From positions 1 through 64,000 of the forward strand of contig NZ_BAABGX010000001.1 in assembly GCF_039541795.1 (NCBI RefSeq): a stretch of 64,000 nucleotides of DNA, written 5' to 3'. Positions 49,848 through 58,911 of this stretch are shown one piece after another; position 1 is the stretch's first letter, and every line of letters starts with the position of its first letter. The position numbers and the translations under genes were made by a program. The DNA comes from Nibribacter koreensis. GTDB lineage: Bacteria; Bacteroidota; Bacteroidia; Cytophagales; Hymenobacteraceae. The notes below the pieces were generated by a model. The model was not told the origin of the DNA. It saw only the letters and a program-made list of their open reading frames with translations, and made no database searches.

Positions 49848-50069
49848 TTACTTACCGCCGAAGGTTTTTACGTACAGGTATTCCACCTTTGTACGAGCCC
49901 AGGGCGTCTTGCGGAGAAACTTGAGGCTGGATTGGATGCTGGGGTCGCTGACAAAGCAGTTAATCCTGATGCGTTCGCCCAGCTTCTCCCAACCGTAATA
50001 CTCTACTAGTTGAGCTAGAATGGTTTCCAGGGTTTTTCCGTGAAGGGGATTGTTCTTCTGTGTTTCCAC
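49848..50069 (-). CDS. VF530 family DNA-binding protein
   Basis: 73 residues, full length for the VF530 (DUF2132) family: NPLHGKTLETILAQLVEYYG, then INCFVSDPSIQSSLKFLRKT. The family is a small helical fold with reported DNA binding. The gene stands between the pseudouridine synthase and the HAD phosphatase, with repeat A upstream. Confidence 0.9.
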   Translation of the reverse strand: METQKNNPLHGKTLETILAQLVEYYGWEKLGERIRINCFVSDPSIQSSLKFLRKTPWARTKVEYLYVKTFGGK

Positions 50070-50254
50070 GCGCTTCTTCTATGATAATGTTTGTGACAAT
50101 TGCTCCAAGGCAAGACCAGTGGTAACCTTCTTGAATAGAAGCTTTCTAGTCTGTACTCAACAATTCAAGATTTTGATGCGCACTGAAGCAAGACGCAAAG
50201 GTACCAACATTTGCGCGGACTACAGGATTTAATTGAGAAGGGAAGGGAGAGATG

Positions 50255-50294
50255 CCGTTTTCGGGCTGTTTTCCGGAAAACAGCCCGAAAACGG
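50255..50294. repeat. Repeat A copy 18, perfect palindrome with compensatory changes
   Basis: CCGTTTTCGGGCTGTTTTCC and the exact reverse complement (50275-50294). Compared with the consensus, T to C, C to G and the partner bases have changed together, so base pairing is kept although the sequence is not. Confidence 0.95.
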
Positions 50295-50305
50295 ATATGA
50301 ATATG

Positions 50306-51127
50306 TTACAGGCAGTATTTCTCTACGGCCACGGCCACGCCATCTTCAATGCTTTTCAAGGTGACTTCATTGGCCACAGCTTTTACCTCATCGCGGGCGT
50401 TGGCCACGGCAATGCCCAGTCCCACTTCCTGCAGCATGTGAATGTCATTGTAATTGTCCCCGAAGGCAATCACCTCAGACAGCTGGATGTTGTGTTTCTG
50501 CAGGATTAACTCCAGACCCGAGGCTTTGGAAATGGCTTTGGGCGCCAGTTCCAGGTACGTGTCTTTGGAACGGTAGATGTGAATCTCTTCGCCAAACTGC
50601 TTATTTAAGGCTTGCTCTAAGGCATGAATCTCTTCTTCAGGACCCATGAGCATGATTTTGTGCGCGCCGGTGTCGGCTTGTTGCCAGTTTTCCAGCACTT
50701 GGGCGGGGTGTTGCAGGATGGCCTTGGCTTTGGTGATTTTCTCTTCGCGCTCGGTCCACTGGTCCATTTGCGGGGCGTACCAGAAATCCTCTTGGTACAA
50801 GCTCATGTGCACCTGCGTGCCCTGAGTCATTTCCAGAATAGGCTGGCAAATGGACACCGGTATCATCACAGTCTCCAGCACCTCGGGCGTGTGAGCGCCA
50901 TCTGCATAATGCAAGACATAGCCTCCGTTGTAGCAGATGAGCGATGATGGGTGCACGCCCAATTCCTTCTGCAAATGGTACATAGCGCTGGGCATTCGGC
51001 TGGAGGCCAGAACCACCGGGAAATCTTTGGGCAAGCGCTGTATAGTGGCAATGGTTTTAGGAGATAACTGACGGTCTTTGTTCAAAAGGGTGCCATCAAT
51101 GTCTGTGCAGAAGGCTTTCAAAATCAT
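50306..51127 (-). CDS. HAD superfamily Cof-type phosphatase
   Basis: 273 residues. HAD motif I is DIDGTLLNKD (residues 9-18), motif II VVLASSR, motif III Lys in the KASGLELIL area, and motif IV GDNYNDIHML (~220). The C2-type cap (~85-190) places it in the Cof/HAD-IIB group, which dephosphorylates sugar or nucleotide phosphates. The exact substrate cannot be read from sequence. Probably monocistronic. Confidence 0.9.
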   Translation of the reverse strand: MILKAFCTDIDGTLLNKDRQLSPKTIATIQRLPKDFPVVLASSRMPSAMYHLQKELGVHPSSLICYNGGYVLHYADGAHTPEVLETVMIPVSICQPILEMTQGTQVHMSLYQEDFWYAPQMDQWTEREEKITKAKAILQHPAQVLENWQQADTGAHKIMLMGPEEEIHALEQALNKQFGEEIHIYRSKDTYLELAPKAISKASGLELILQKHNIQLSEVIAFGDNYNDIHMLQEVGLGIAVANARDEVKAVANEVTLKSIEDGVAVAVEKYCL

Positions 51128-51151
51128 AAGGCAAAGGTAATAAAGCAGATT

Positions 51152-51565
51152 CTATAGCCCATTCTTTTTTAAAATGTTCAGGTCACGCGCCTGATTTCCA
51201 AAAAGGTAGAAGCAGTAAATTGTAATCCCCACAAAGCAAATTGTTAAGAGGGTGCCCCATTGTTTCTTAGCTTTTGATTCGCTCCCCAGCTTTTCAACTA
51301 TCTTAAGGTATCTGCCATTTTTTATGAAATATAAATAGTTGCCCAACACAAAAGCCGCCAACAATAGAATCCCATTGAGAGGAGTCTCTAAATGTATCTC
51401 TGGAAAGAATCTGACTTTGAGGTAGCTGTACACACTAACTGCGTCGATAAAACACAGAAATGATAAAAACATTAGAGCAGAGAACTCTGGTGTCCTCTTA
51501 GTTTTTACCCAATTGGTAAACAGAAGCAGGTTATAAAACAGGTAATTGTAAAAATAGCTCATCAC
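51152..51565 (-). CDS. AT-rich hypothetical membrane protein
   Basis: 137 residues with four hydrophobic segments (about 5-18, 28-48, 63-82, 105-123) and a basic loop (KNGRYLKIVEKLGSESKAKK) before the last. No family is recognised. AT-rich codons, like the gene at 47987-48604. It starts at ATG 51565. Confidence 0.6.
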   Translation of the reverse strand: MMSYFYNYLFYNLLLFTNWVKTKRTPEFSALMFLSFLCFIDAVSVYSYLKVRFFPEIHLETPLNGILLLAAFVLGNYLYFIKNGRYLKIVEKLGSESKAKKQWGTLLTICFVGITIYCFYLFGNQARDLNILKKNGL

Positions 51566-51685
51566 TATCTAGTGTTTTCTTTTCGTCTGTACCCTGAAAG
51601 ACTGAGGAGACTGCTTGATAATTATTATAAATCCAACTCCCTAATCCTAACCTTCTCCCTCAGTGAGAAAGAACTGACGTTGACT

Positions 51686-51723
51686 CATTTTTGGCCTGTT
51701 TTCCTGTAATCAGGCCAAAAACG
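51686..51723. repeat. Repeat A copy 19
   Basis: CATTTTTGGCCTGTTTTC arm (one change), right arm GTAATCAGGCCAAAAACG. It lies 28 bp beyond the M1 aminopeptidase stop. Confidence 0.85.
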
Positions 51724-51750
51724 AAATTACTTGTCATCGTCAATCTTAAT

Positions 51751-54354
51751 TTATTTAGCCGTTTGCAACAACTTCTCAGCCCTAAATAAACCATCGGCGG
51801 CTTGGAGAATCTTGGCTTTCAGTTTTGGATTGTAATCTGGATTCTGAGCTAAAAACGAGCGCACGGTATTGGCGGCAGACGTGGTGCCATAAGACCCGAA
51901 AGTTGTCGATAGCCAGCTATAAGGGAAGAAGATGTCACCGGTCTGTTGAATCTCGGTGAGCAGGTTCAGGCTCTCAGCCAGGTATTTCTCTGAGGTGGCA
52001 GTGCGCAGGGGATGGTGCAAGTAACCCAACGCTGACAAGACCCAGGACTCTTTCTCACGGTTCTCTGGATTCTTCAAAGAAGCAAAGAAGGCATCGCGCA
52101 CTTTCACGTCACCAGACAAGGCAGGAAGCAAGAACTGCATGCGCTGTTTACGGTCTGGATTGGGGATGCGGCTCATCTGCTGTTGCAAAATCTCAGCGCT
52201 GTTGGGGTAGTCGCGCACGGCCAGGGCCAAGGCCAAAGAGGTGTAGTCGTCCTCGGTGAGTTTGGCGCCCTCGGGGGCTTGTTCCTCTTTCCAGATTTGG
52301 TAGAGTTGCTGTTGCGCTTCTTTGGTCAGGGCAATGCTCTGGTAGGTTTTAAACAGCAGTTTCTTGAAGTTAGGCTTGGCCTGTTTCTGCACCGCATGAA
52401 CCAACTCTTTCTCCAGTTCTGGGGCCAGTTTGTTTCTGTCTGCGGCAGATAATAATCGCCAGTAGATGTCACTTAGTTGGCCGGTCATCAGTTTCAGGTT
52501 CAGTTCTTCAGGCTCCTGCGCCAAGCCTTTTCTATAGGCGTCCAGCAGTTGGCGCGGCGTCACCGACCTGCCGTTGAGCATGTTCTCATACAGGTTAATG
52601 TACGCCGAGGCTCTCTCAACCGGGCTCTTCAAACTATACATAGAACCCAGCAGTTTGGCATCTACCGGAAACACGCCATAGCCCTGACCCGTGCTATTGA
52701 AAAGCACATACAAAGGCGCGACTTTGCCCACGGCACCTAGCACGGTCACTTGTGCCTGGTTGGCGTTTACAGTCACTTGCTCCACGCGGTTAGGATACAC
52801 CAGGGCTACTTCAAAAAACTGGGGCCAGACGCGGGCCGAGCCATCTTCGCCTTTCTGCGAGATGCGCAGTTCAGAGATGGTGCCGTTGGCGGTCTTCAGG
52901 TCATAGTCAAAGACTGGGCGGCCGGGCTCATTCACCCACACCTGGTTCCAGGCTTGCAAATCTTGCGGAGTAAGCGCGTCTAGAATCTGGATGAGCTCTG
53001 GCCAAGTGGCGTTGCCGTTGGCGTACGTTTTCAAGTACTGGCGCAGACCTTGCTTGAACGGCTCTTCGCCCATGAGGCGCTCCAGTTGGCGCATCATGAT
53101 GGGGGCCTTGTGATAAATGATGTTGCCGTACATGGAGCCCGCGTCCTGCAAGTTCTCCAAGTTTTGCCGGATGGGGTTGGCACCCGCCGTCCGGTCAATG
53201 CCGTAGGCCGCCGGGAAATGGTCGGTTAAAAACTTGAGGTCATAATTGGAGTTGGCCACGGCTACCTGTGTGATTTTATCGGCCATGAAATTGGCGAAGA
53301 CTTCTTTCATCCAGACGTCATTGAACCACTCCATGGTCACCAAATCCCCGAACCACATGTGCGCCGTCTCATGCGAAATCAAGCTAGAGCGGGCAATTTT
53401 CTGGTCCTGCGTAGCGCCTTCGTCCAGGAACAGGGTAGAGGCTTTGTATTGGATGGCGCCCACGTGCTCCATGCCACCGTACTGGAAGTCTGGGATGGCC
53501 ACGAAATCAAATTTCTGGAAGGGGTATTTTATCTGGGTGTAGTCTTCCATAAAGGCCAGCGCATCGCCGTGAATCTGGAAGATAGGCTCCAAGCTTAATT
53601 TCAATTTCTTTTGGTCGGTTTCGCGGTGCAGAAAGTGCATGGTGCGGCCCTTTACCGCTTGGCTCACGTGCTGGAATTTTCCGGCGGCAAATGAGAACAG
53701 GTAGGTACTGATGGTGTCTGATTTTTGGAACCGATAGGTCTTGTCATTGGCCGTCACCGTAGAATCTTGCAGAGCGCCGTTGGCCAAGGCCTTCCAGTCT
53801 TTGGGCAGGGTCAAGGTCAGTTCAAACGTCGCCTTCAGGTTGGGTTGGTCGAAGCAGGGGAAAACGGTCCGGGCGCGGTCGGGCACCAAGAGCGTGTACA
53901 GGTAGTCTTCGTTTCTGTTCAGAGACAAATCTCCGGCAATGAAGTCAATCTCCACCACGTTGGCACCAACTTTCAAGGATTTAGCCGGAAGGACAATGTG
54001 CTCTTTTGCAATACTTACGGGCACTGGTTTGCCGTTTACCTTGACGCTTTTCAGATGGTCGGACTTTTCCTTGAAATCCAGTTGCAGGGGCTGGTCGTTG
54101 TCCTTCAGCACGAAGCTGATTTTCTCACTGGCCTGGATGAGTGCTTGCTTCTGCGCCGGAATGTTGAGGTGCAGAGAATAGCCCAGGTTTTGCAGGACGG
54201 AGCGCCGGTGTTCGGCTAGCTTTTTAGAGACACCGGCCTCTACGGCGACTGCCGGAGAAGCTGGGCCCAATTTGGATGGACTGCAAGAAAGGGAGGCCAC
54301 CGCGGTGAGAAGTAACAGGCCGTTTGAGAGGGTTTTGATATATTTATGTTTCAT
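51751..54354 (-). CDS. M1 family aminopeptidase, lipoprotein
   Basis: 867 residues. Lipoprotein signal (LLLLTAVASLSC). Motifs: the substrate-binding exopeptidase signature is GGMEH in place of the usual GAMEN (~300). The zinc site HETAH lies in SHETAHMWFGDLVTMEW (~335), with the third Glu in WMKEVFANFM. The C-terminal ~350 residues are helical ERAP1-like repeats. It removes N-terminal residues from peptides in the periplasm. The GGMEH variant is an oddity worth noting. Confidence 0.92.
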   Translation of the reverse strand: MKHKYIKTLSNGLLLLTAVASLSCSPSKLGPASPAVAVEAGVSKKLAEHRRSVLQNLGYSLHLNIPAQKQALIQASEKISFVLKDNDQPLQLDFKEKSDHLKSVKVNGKPVPVSIAKEHIVLPAKSLKVGANVVEIDFIAGDLSLNRNEDYLYTLLVPDRARTVFPCFDQPNLKATFELTLTLPKDWKALANGALQDSTVTANDKTYRFQKSDTISTYLFSFAAGKFQHVSQAVKGRTMHFLHRETDQKKLKLSLEPIFQIHGDALAFMEDYTQIKYPFQKFDFVAIPDFQYGGMEHVGAIQYKASTLFLDEGATQDQKIARSSLISHETAHMWFGDLVTMEWFNDVWMKEVFANFMADKITQVAVANSNYDLKFLTDHFPAAYGIDRTAGANPIRQNLENLQDAGSMYGNIIYHKAPIMMRQLERLMGEEPFKQGLRQYLKTYANGNATWPELIQILDALTPQDLQAWNQVWVNEPGRPVFDYDLKTANGTISELRISQKGEDGSARVWPQFFEVALVYPNRVEQVTVNANQAQVTVLGAVGKVAPLYVLFNSTGQGYGVFPVDAKLLGSMYSLKSPVERASAYINLYENMLNGRSVTPRQLLDAYRKGLAQEPEELNLKLMTGQLSDIYWRLLSAADRNKLAPELEKELVHAVQKQAKPNFKKLLFKTYQSIALTKEAQQQLYQIWKEEQAPEGAKLTEDDYTSLALALAVRDYPNSAEILQQQMSRIPNPDRKQRMQFLLPALSGDVKVRDAFFASLKNPENREKESWVLSALGYLHHPLRTATSEKYLAESLNLLTEIQQTGDIFFPYSWLSTTFGSYGTTSAANTVRSFLAQNPDYNPKLKAKILQAADGLFRAEKLLQTAK

Positions 54355-54433
54355 GCCATGCTAAAGCTACAAAGGAATAGGCGAATTCCTGTCTAATTCC
54401 CTGAGGCCCTAGCAAAGGCATGCACATTAGATG

Positions 54434-54471
54434 CGTTTTTGGCTTGATTTCCAGAAAACAAGCCAAAAACG
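54434..54471. repeat. Repeat A copy 20
   Basis: CGTTTTTGGCTTGATTTC arm, CA centre, right arm GAAAACAAGCCAAAAACG. It lies in the divergent gap between the M1 gene and yjjX. A longer yjjX frame would read through it. Confidence 0.9.
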
Positions 54472-54497
54472 GGTGCTCATTTCCTGATACGCATAGC

Positions 54498-55061
54498 ATG
54501 TTTGATAAACCAACCTTGAAAGTAGTAGTCGCCTCTGGCAATCCAGTGAAGGTAAGCGCAGTGTTGGGCGGTTTGCAGCAGATGCTCCCGCACACCACCA
54601 TAGAAACGGTTTCCGTGACGGTGCCCTCTGGCGTGGCAGACCAACCCATGACCGATGCAGAGACGCTCACCGGCGCGCTCAACCGCGTGCAGAATGCCAA
54701 AGAAGCCCACCCCGAGGCTGATGCCTGGGTAGGCATTGAGGGTGGCGTGGATTATCTGCAGGGAGAACTGGCCACCTATGCGTGGGTCGTCATTCAAACC
54801 GAGGATTTGGTGGGCAAAGCCCGCTCCGGCACGTTCTTCTTACCAAAAGCAGTGCAAGAATTGGTAGAACAAGGCTTGGAATTAGGAAAAGCTAACGACC
54901 AGATTTTCTCCCGCATCAACTCCAAGCAGAAAGGTGGCGCCATCGGCATCTTGACGGATGAAGTGCTGGATAGAAAACAACTCTATGAACAGGCGGTCAT
55001 CCTGGCATTGGTGCCGCATAAGAATAGAGAGCTGTATAGGACTCAGTCGTCTAATGCCTAG
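54498..55061 (+). CDS. yjjX: Inosine/xanthosine triphosphatase (YjjX family)
   Basis: 187 residues from the ATG at 54498. An extended start at 54420 would put repeat A in the coding sequence, so I reject it. Motifs: KVVVASGNPVKVSAVLGGL (residues ~8-26), VPSGVADQPMTDAET, WVGIEGGVDY and the end KGGAIGILTDEVLDRKQLYE. The family hydrolyses non-canonical ITP/XTP to the monophosphate or diphosphate, keeping nucleotide pools clean. Confidence 0.9.
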   Translation: MFDKPTLKVVVASGNPVKVSAVLGGLQQMLPHTTIETVSVTVPSGVADQPMTDAETLTGALNRVQNAKEAHPEADAWVGIEGGVDYLQGELATYAWVVIQTEDLVGKARSGTFFLPKAVQELVEQGLELGKANDQIFSRINSKQKGGAIGILTDEVLDRKQLYEQAVILALVPHKNRELYRTQSSNA

Positions 55062-55086
55062 CGTATAAAGGTAATTACCTTGACTT

Positions 55087-55123
55087 CGTTTTGGCCCAAT
55101 TTCCAGAAAACAAGGCAAAAACG
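55087..55123. repeat. Repeat A copy 21 (37 bp, one T deleted)
   Basis: CGTTTTGGCCCAATTTCC arm with one T missing, right arm GAAAACAAGGCAAAAACG. It lies between yjjX and pxpB, 24 bp before the pxpB start. Confidence 0.82.
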
Positions 55124-55146
55124 GCCATCCATTTTAACCTTCTTCC

Positions 55147-55890
55147 ATGTCCAGAACTTCAGCAACAGACACCTCGCATATTCAGCTTTTCCCGCTGGGG
55201 GACAGTGCGTTGGTGGTGCAGTTTGGCGAAGGGATTTCTAGTGAGATTCATAGACAGGTGCGGGCGTTTGCGGAGTACGTGGAGGCGCATCCGTTTTATG
55301 GATTTGTGGAGCAGGTGCCGGCCTACACCTCGGTGACCATTTATTACAACCCATGGCTCACCAGCCTGAAAGGGAAGGTCAACCCGTATGAAACCGTGGT
55401 TACTCTGGTGGAAGACATGCTGGAAAAAGGAATAAGCGCTTCCCGCAACAAAAAGAAAATCATCCAAGAGATTCCGGTGTGTTACGGAGGTGATTTCGGG
55501 CCGGATTTACCTTTTGTAACTGAGCACTCAGACCTGACCGTAGAGGAGGTCATTGCCCTCCATGCAAAGCCGAAGTACCTGGTCTACATGATAGGCTTCG
55601 CGCCCGGCTTTCCGTATCTGGGCGGATTGAATGCCCGTTTGGCCGCGCCTAGAAAGTCCACGCCCCGGCCAGTGATTCCTGCTGGGTCGGTGGGGATAGC
55701 GGGCCAGCAGACGGGCGTGTACCCCATGCAGACCCCGGGCGGCTGGCAGTTGATAGGTAGAACGCCTCTTCAACTGTTTGACGCCAACAGAGAAAACCCC
55801 AGCCTGTTGCAAATGGGTGATTACGTGCAGTTTGTGTCCATAAGTCAAGAGGAATTCCATTCTTTACAAGCGGAGCAACATGGGGCTTAA
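55147..55890 (+). CDS. pxpB: 5-oxoprolinase subunit PxpB (KipI-like)
   Basis: 247 residues. It carries the carboxyltransferase subunit fold: LFPLGDSALVVQFGEGIS at the start, the central IPVCYGGDFGPDLPFVTEHS, then the GFAPGFPYLGGLNARLAAPRK signature and IAGQQTGVYPMQTPGGWQLIG. With PxpA and PxpC it forms ATP-dependent 5-oxoprolinase, which hydrolyses 5-oxo-L-proline to glutamate. It overlaps pxpC by 11 bp. Confidence 0.95.
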   Translation: MSRTSATDTSHIQLFPLGDSALVVQFGEGISSEIHRQVRAFAEYVEAHPFYGFVEQVPAYTSVTIYYNPWLTSLKGKVNPYETVVTLVEDMLEKGISASRNKKKIIQEIPVCYGGDFGPDLPFVTEHSDLTVEEVIALHAKPKYLVYMIGFAPGFPYLGGLNARLAAPRKSTPRPVIPAGSVGIAGQQTGVYPMQTPGGWQLIGRTPLQLFDANRENPSLLQMGDYVQFVSISQEEFHSLQAEQHGA

Positions 55891-56887
55891 GATAGAGAAG
55901 CCGGGCCTGCTGACCACAGTGCAGGACCTGGGCCGGAATGGGCACCAGAAAGAAGGGGTGATTGTGAGCGGCGCCATGGATGCGCTGGCCCTCAGGATAG
56001 GCAACCTTTTGGTGGGCAACCCAGAGAATACGGCTTCGCTGGAAATGTCCTTGCTGGGACCTGTCCTTTCGTTCACGCAGGACCATGTGATCGCTGTCAC
56101 GGGTGTAGACCTTTCCCCTAAAATTGACGGGGAGCCCATTCCGCTGTGGCGGCCGGTCTTGGTCAAGAAAGGGGCCAGGCTCTCGTTTGGTGCTCCTAAA
56201 ACTGGGGGCAGGGCTTATCTGTGTGTGGCCGGTGGTATTGCGGTGGAGCCCATCCTGGGAAGCGCCTCTACTTACTTGAAAGCCGGTTTCGGAGGCTGGC
56301 ACGGGAAAGCGCTTGCCGTTGGCGTTGAACTGGAGACGAATGCGGTTTCACCAGAAATGCTTTCCTTCTTGCAGAAGTTAGAAGGCAGACTAGCTGGTAA
56401 ATCTTTCGCTGCAAGTTCCTGGACACCATCGCCTGAGGTACTGCCAGCGTATTCCCATAACCCCACCATACGGGCGGTGCGCGGGCCGGAGTATGACTGG
56501 TTTACGCCCGAAAGCAAGGCCTCTTTTTGGCAGGCCCCTTTTCAGATAACGCCGCAATCAGATAGAATGGGGTTTCAACTGGAAGGAGCTACGTTAGAAT
56601 TGCAGAAACCGCAAGAGTTGCTGTCCACGGCGGTGACTTTTGGGACGGTACAGGTACCCTCCAACGGAAACCCCATCGTGCTCTTGGCCGACCACCAGAC
56701 CACGGGCGGCTACCCCAGAATTGCGCAGGTCATCACGGCTGACCTCTCCAAGTTGGCGCAAACAATGCCAGGCCAATTTCTCCAGTTCCAGGTAGTGATT
56801 TTGGAAGAGGCGCAATACATGTACATAAAACAAGAGCGGAACCTGGAGAAGCTAAAGCAAACTTTATCCCTTACATTCAAGGCATGA
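55880..56887 (+). CDS. pxpC: 5-oxoprolinase subunit PxpC (biotin-dependent carboxyltransferase family)
   Basis: 335 residues. Starts with GLLTTVQDLGRNGHQKEGV, then SGAMDALALRIGNLLVGNPE, VTGVDLSPKIDGEPI and the C-terminal PLLADHQTTGGYP-like segment (IVLLADHQTTGGYPRIAQVI), all typical of PxpC/KipA. It overlaps pxpB by 11 bp and pxpA by 4 bp (ATGA), so translation is coupled. Confidence 0.95.
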   Translation: MGLKIEKPGLLTTVQDLGRNGHQKEGVIVSGAMDALALRIGNLLVGNPENTASLEMSLLGPVLSFTQDHVIAVTGVDLSPKIDGEPIPLWRPVLVKKGARLSFGAPKTGGRAYLCVAGGIAVEPILGSASTYLKAGFGGWHGKALAVGVELETNAVSPEMLSFLQKLEGRLAGKSFAASSWTPSPEVLPAYSHNPTIRAVRGPEYDWFTPESKASFWQAPFQITPQSDRMGFQLEGATLELQKPQELLSTAVTFGTVQVPSNGNPIVLLADHQTTGGYPRIAQVITADLSKLAQTMPGQFLQFQVVILEEAQYMYIKQERNLEKLKQTLSLTFKA

Positions 56888-57657
56888 ATACTTCTTTGAC
56901 GGTAGATGTAAACTGTGACCTCGGCGAAAGCTTTGGCGCCTACCACCTTGGCAACGATGAGGCCATTCTGCCCTTTGTCACGTCCGCCAACATTGCCTGC
57001 GGGTTTCATGCCGGCGACCCATCAGTCATGAAGAAAACGGTACGGTTGGCTTTGGCTAATAGCGTAGCCATTGGTGCGCATCCAGGCTTTCCAGACTTGG
57101 TAGGCTTTGGCCGGAGAGAGATGGCCGCCACCCCCGAGGAAGTGTATGACATGGTAGTCTACCAGATAGGCGCGCTTTCTGCGTTTGTCCAGGCCCAAGG
57201 CGGACAATTGCACCATGTAAAACCACACGGCGCCTTGTACAATATGGCGGCGGTGAATGCAGGTTTAGCCCAAGCCATTGCCGAGGCTGTTTATCATGTA
57301 CACCCCAATTCCATTTTGTATGGCTTGGCCGGAAGCGAGCTTATCACAGCCGGACAAAAACTTGGGTTGACCGTAGCCCAGGAAGTCTTCGCGGACAGAA
57401 CCTACCAAGCGGATGGTACCTTGACGTCGCGCAAGCAACCCCATGCCTTAATCATAGACCAGCACGAGGCGGTAGCGCAAGTTCTGCGCATGGTCCAAGA
57501 AGGGAAGGTGCGGTCCCAGCAGGGCACAGACGTGCAGATTCAGGCAGATACCATCTGTGTACACGGCGACGGGGCCCATGCGCTGGAATTTGCTCGGATT
57601 TTACACCAAACACTTACGCAAGAAGGCATCACGCTCAAAGCCATGGACACCGTATGA
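56884..57657 (+). CDS. pxpA: 5-oxoprolinase subunit PxpA (LamB/YcsF family)
   Basis: 257 residues, full length. It starts VDVNCDLGESFGAYHLGNDE, followed by TSANIACGFHAGDPSVM, IGAHPGFPDLVGFGRREM and VKPHGALYNMA, the conserved histidine-rich core of the family. It opens the pyroglutamate ring together with PxpBC. It overlaps pxpC and the NRAMP gene by 4 bp each. Confidence 0.95.
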   Translation: MNTSLTVDVNCDLGESFGAYHLGNDEAILPFVTSANIACGFHAGDPSVMKKTVRLALANSVAIGAHPGFPDLVGFGRREMAATPEEVYDMVVYQIGALSAFVQAQGGQLHHVKPHGALYNMAAVNAGLAQAIAEAVYHVHPNSILYGLAGSELITAGQKLGLTVAQEVFADRTYQADGTLTSRKQPHALIIDQHEAVAQVLRMVQEGKVRSQQGTDVQIQADTICVHGDGAHALEFARILHQTLTQEGITLKAMDTV

Positions 57658-58844
57658 AATCAACCAAAAACTGGAGTGTTCTGCTAGGGGCGGCCTTCCT
57701 GATGGCTACCTCGGCGGTAGGTCCGGGCTTTTTGACGCAGACCACCGTGTTCACGCAGAAGCTGGGCGCCAGTTTCGGGTTTGTGATTCTGGTGTCTATT
57801 CTCCTGGACATTGTGGTGCAGTTGAATGTCTGGCGCGTGATTGCCGTGTCAGAGAAGCGTGCCCAAGAAATTGCCAACCTCGTGCTACCCGGTCTGGGCG
57901 TGTTCATTTCCCTCTTGATTGTCTTGGGCGGATTTGCCTTTAACATTGGCAACGTGGGCGGGGCCGGGCTGGGCTTTCAAGTGCTGTTAGGCTTAACGCC
58001 AGAGACCGGAGCCGTTATTGCGGCGGCCATTGCCATCGTGATTTTCCTGGTGCGCGAAGCCGGCAAAGTCATGGACCGTTTCGCTCAAATCATGGGCCTG
58101 CTCATGATTATACTCATTATTTACGTGGCCGTGGTGTCTGCACCGCCATTAAGGGAGGCCGTCGTGAAAACCGTCCTGCCCGACCAATTAGACCTGATGG
58201 CCATCATTACGCTGGTGGGCGGTACCGTGGGCGGATACATCACCTTCGCCGGTGGGCATCGCTTGCTGGATGCCGGCATACGGGGCGAGGCCGCTTTGCC
58301 CAGCGTGAATGCCAGCGCCGTTTCTGGGATTACTGTGGCTTCCATTATAAGGGTATTTCTGTTTCTGGCCACTTTGGGCGTAGTGAGCAAAGGCTTGGTC
58401 TTGGATGAAGCAAATCCGCCGGCCTCGGTGTTTCAACTGGCCGCCGGGGCGGTGGGGTACAAGCTGTTCGGGTTGGTGATGCTGGCTGCGGCAGTTACGT
58501 CCATTGTGGGCTCTGCCTACACCTCGGTCTCTTTCCTAAAGTCCTTCCACCCCCGTATTGCCGCTAATGAAAAGTGGTTCATCATCGGGTTCATCGCCAT
58601 TTCTACCATCATCTTTGTCCTGATTGGTAAACCAGTGCAACTATTGATTTTAGCTGGCTCCTTGAATGGCTTGATCCTGCCCATCACGCTGGCTACCATC
58701 TTAATTGCCGCGTACAGGTTCAACATCATTGGCACTTACAAACACCCGCTTTGGCTTGCCATTCTGGGTGTTGTGGCGGTGCTGATGATGGCGTATATGG
58801 GCGGGTATACCTTGGTCCAGCAGTTGCAGCAGTTGTTTGCGTAA
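57654..58844 (+). CDS. ycsG: NRAMP family transporter (YcsG-like)
   Basis: 396 residues with about eleven TM helices. The first helix pair holds SAVGPGFLTQTTVFTQ, which in classical NRAMP is DPGN; here the metal-binding Asp-Pro-Gly-Asn is replaced. TM6 also lacks the usual MPH (AVSGITVASIIRVFLFLA region). Proteins of this branch (YcsG) are encoded with pxpABC in many genomes and probably carry an organic substrate or an unknown ion instead of Mn2+. It overlaps pxpA by 4 bp. A 3'-terminal remnant of a similar gene lies at 62051-62159. Confidence 0.85.
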   Translation: MKSTKNWSVLLGAAFLMATSAVGPGFLTQTTVFTQKLGASFGFVILVSILLDIVVQLNVWRVIAVSEKRAQEIANLVLPGLGVFISLLIVLGGFAFNIGNVGGAGLGFQVLLGLTPETGAVIAAAIAIVIFLVREAGKVMDRFAQIMGLLMIILIIYVAVVSAPPLREAVVKTVLPDQLDLMAIITLVGGTVGGYITFAGGHRLLDAGIRGEAALPSVNASAVSGITVASIIRVFLFLATLGVVSKGLVLDEANPPASVFQLAAGAVGYKLFGLVMLAAAVTSIVGSAYTSVSFLKSFHPRIAANEKWFIIGFIAISTIIFVLIGKPVQLLILAGSLNGLILPITLATILIAAYRFNIIGTYKHPLWLAILGVVAVLMMAYMGGYTLVQQLQQLFA

Positions 58845-58911
58845 CCTCTTGTAAATAAAGATTTCCTCCATATCTTTTCAGAAAGATTCATATCTACTTG
58901 TCTCTGTTTCC

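Noticed and set aside
54420..54497. Longer yjjX N-terminus from 54420
   Set aside because: It would encode repeat A copy 20; the family starts near MFDKPTLKVVVASGN.
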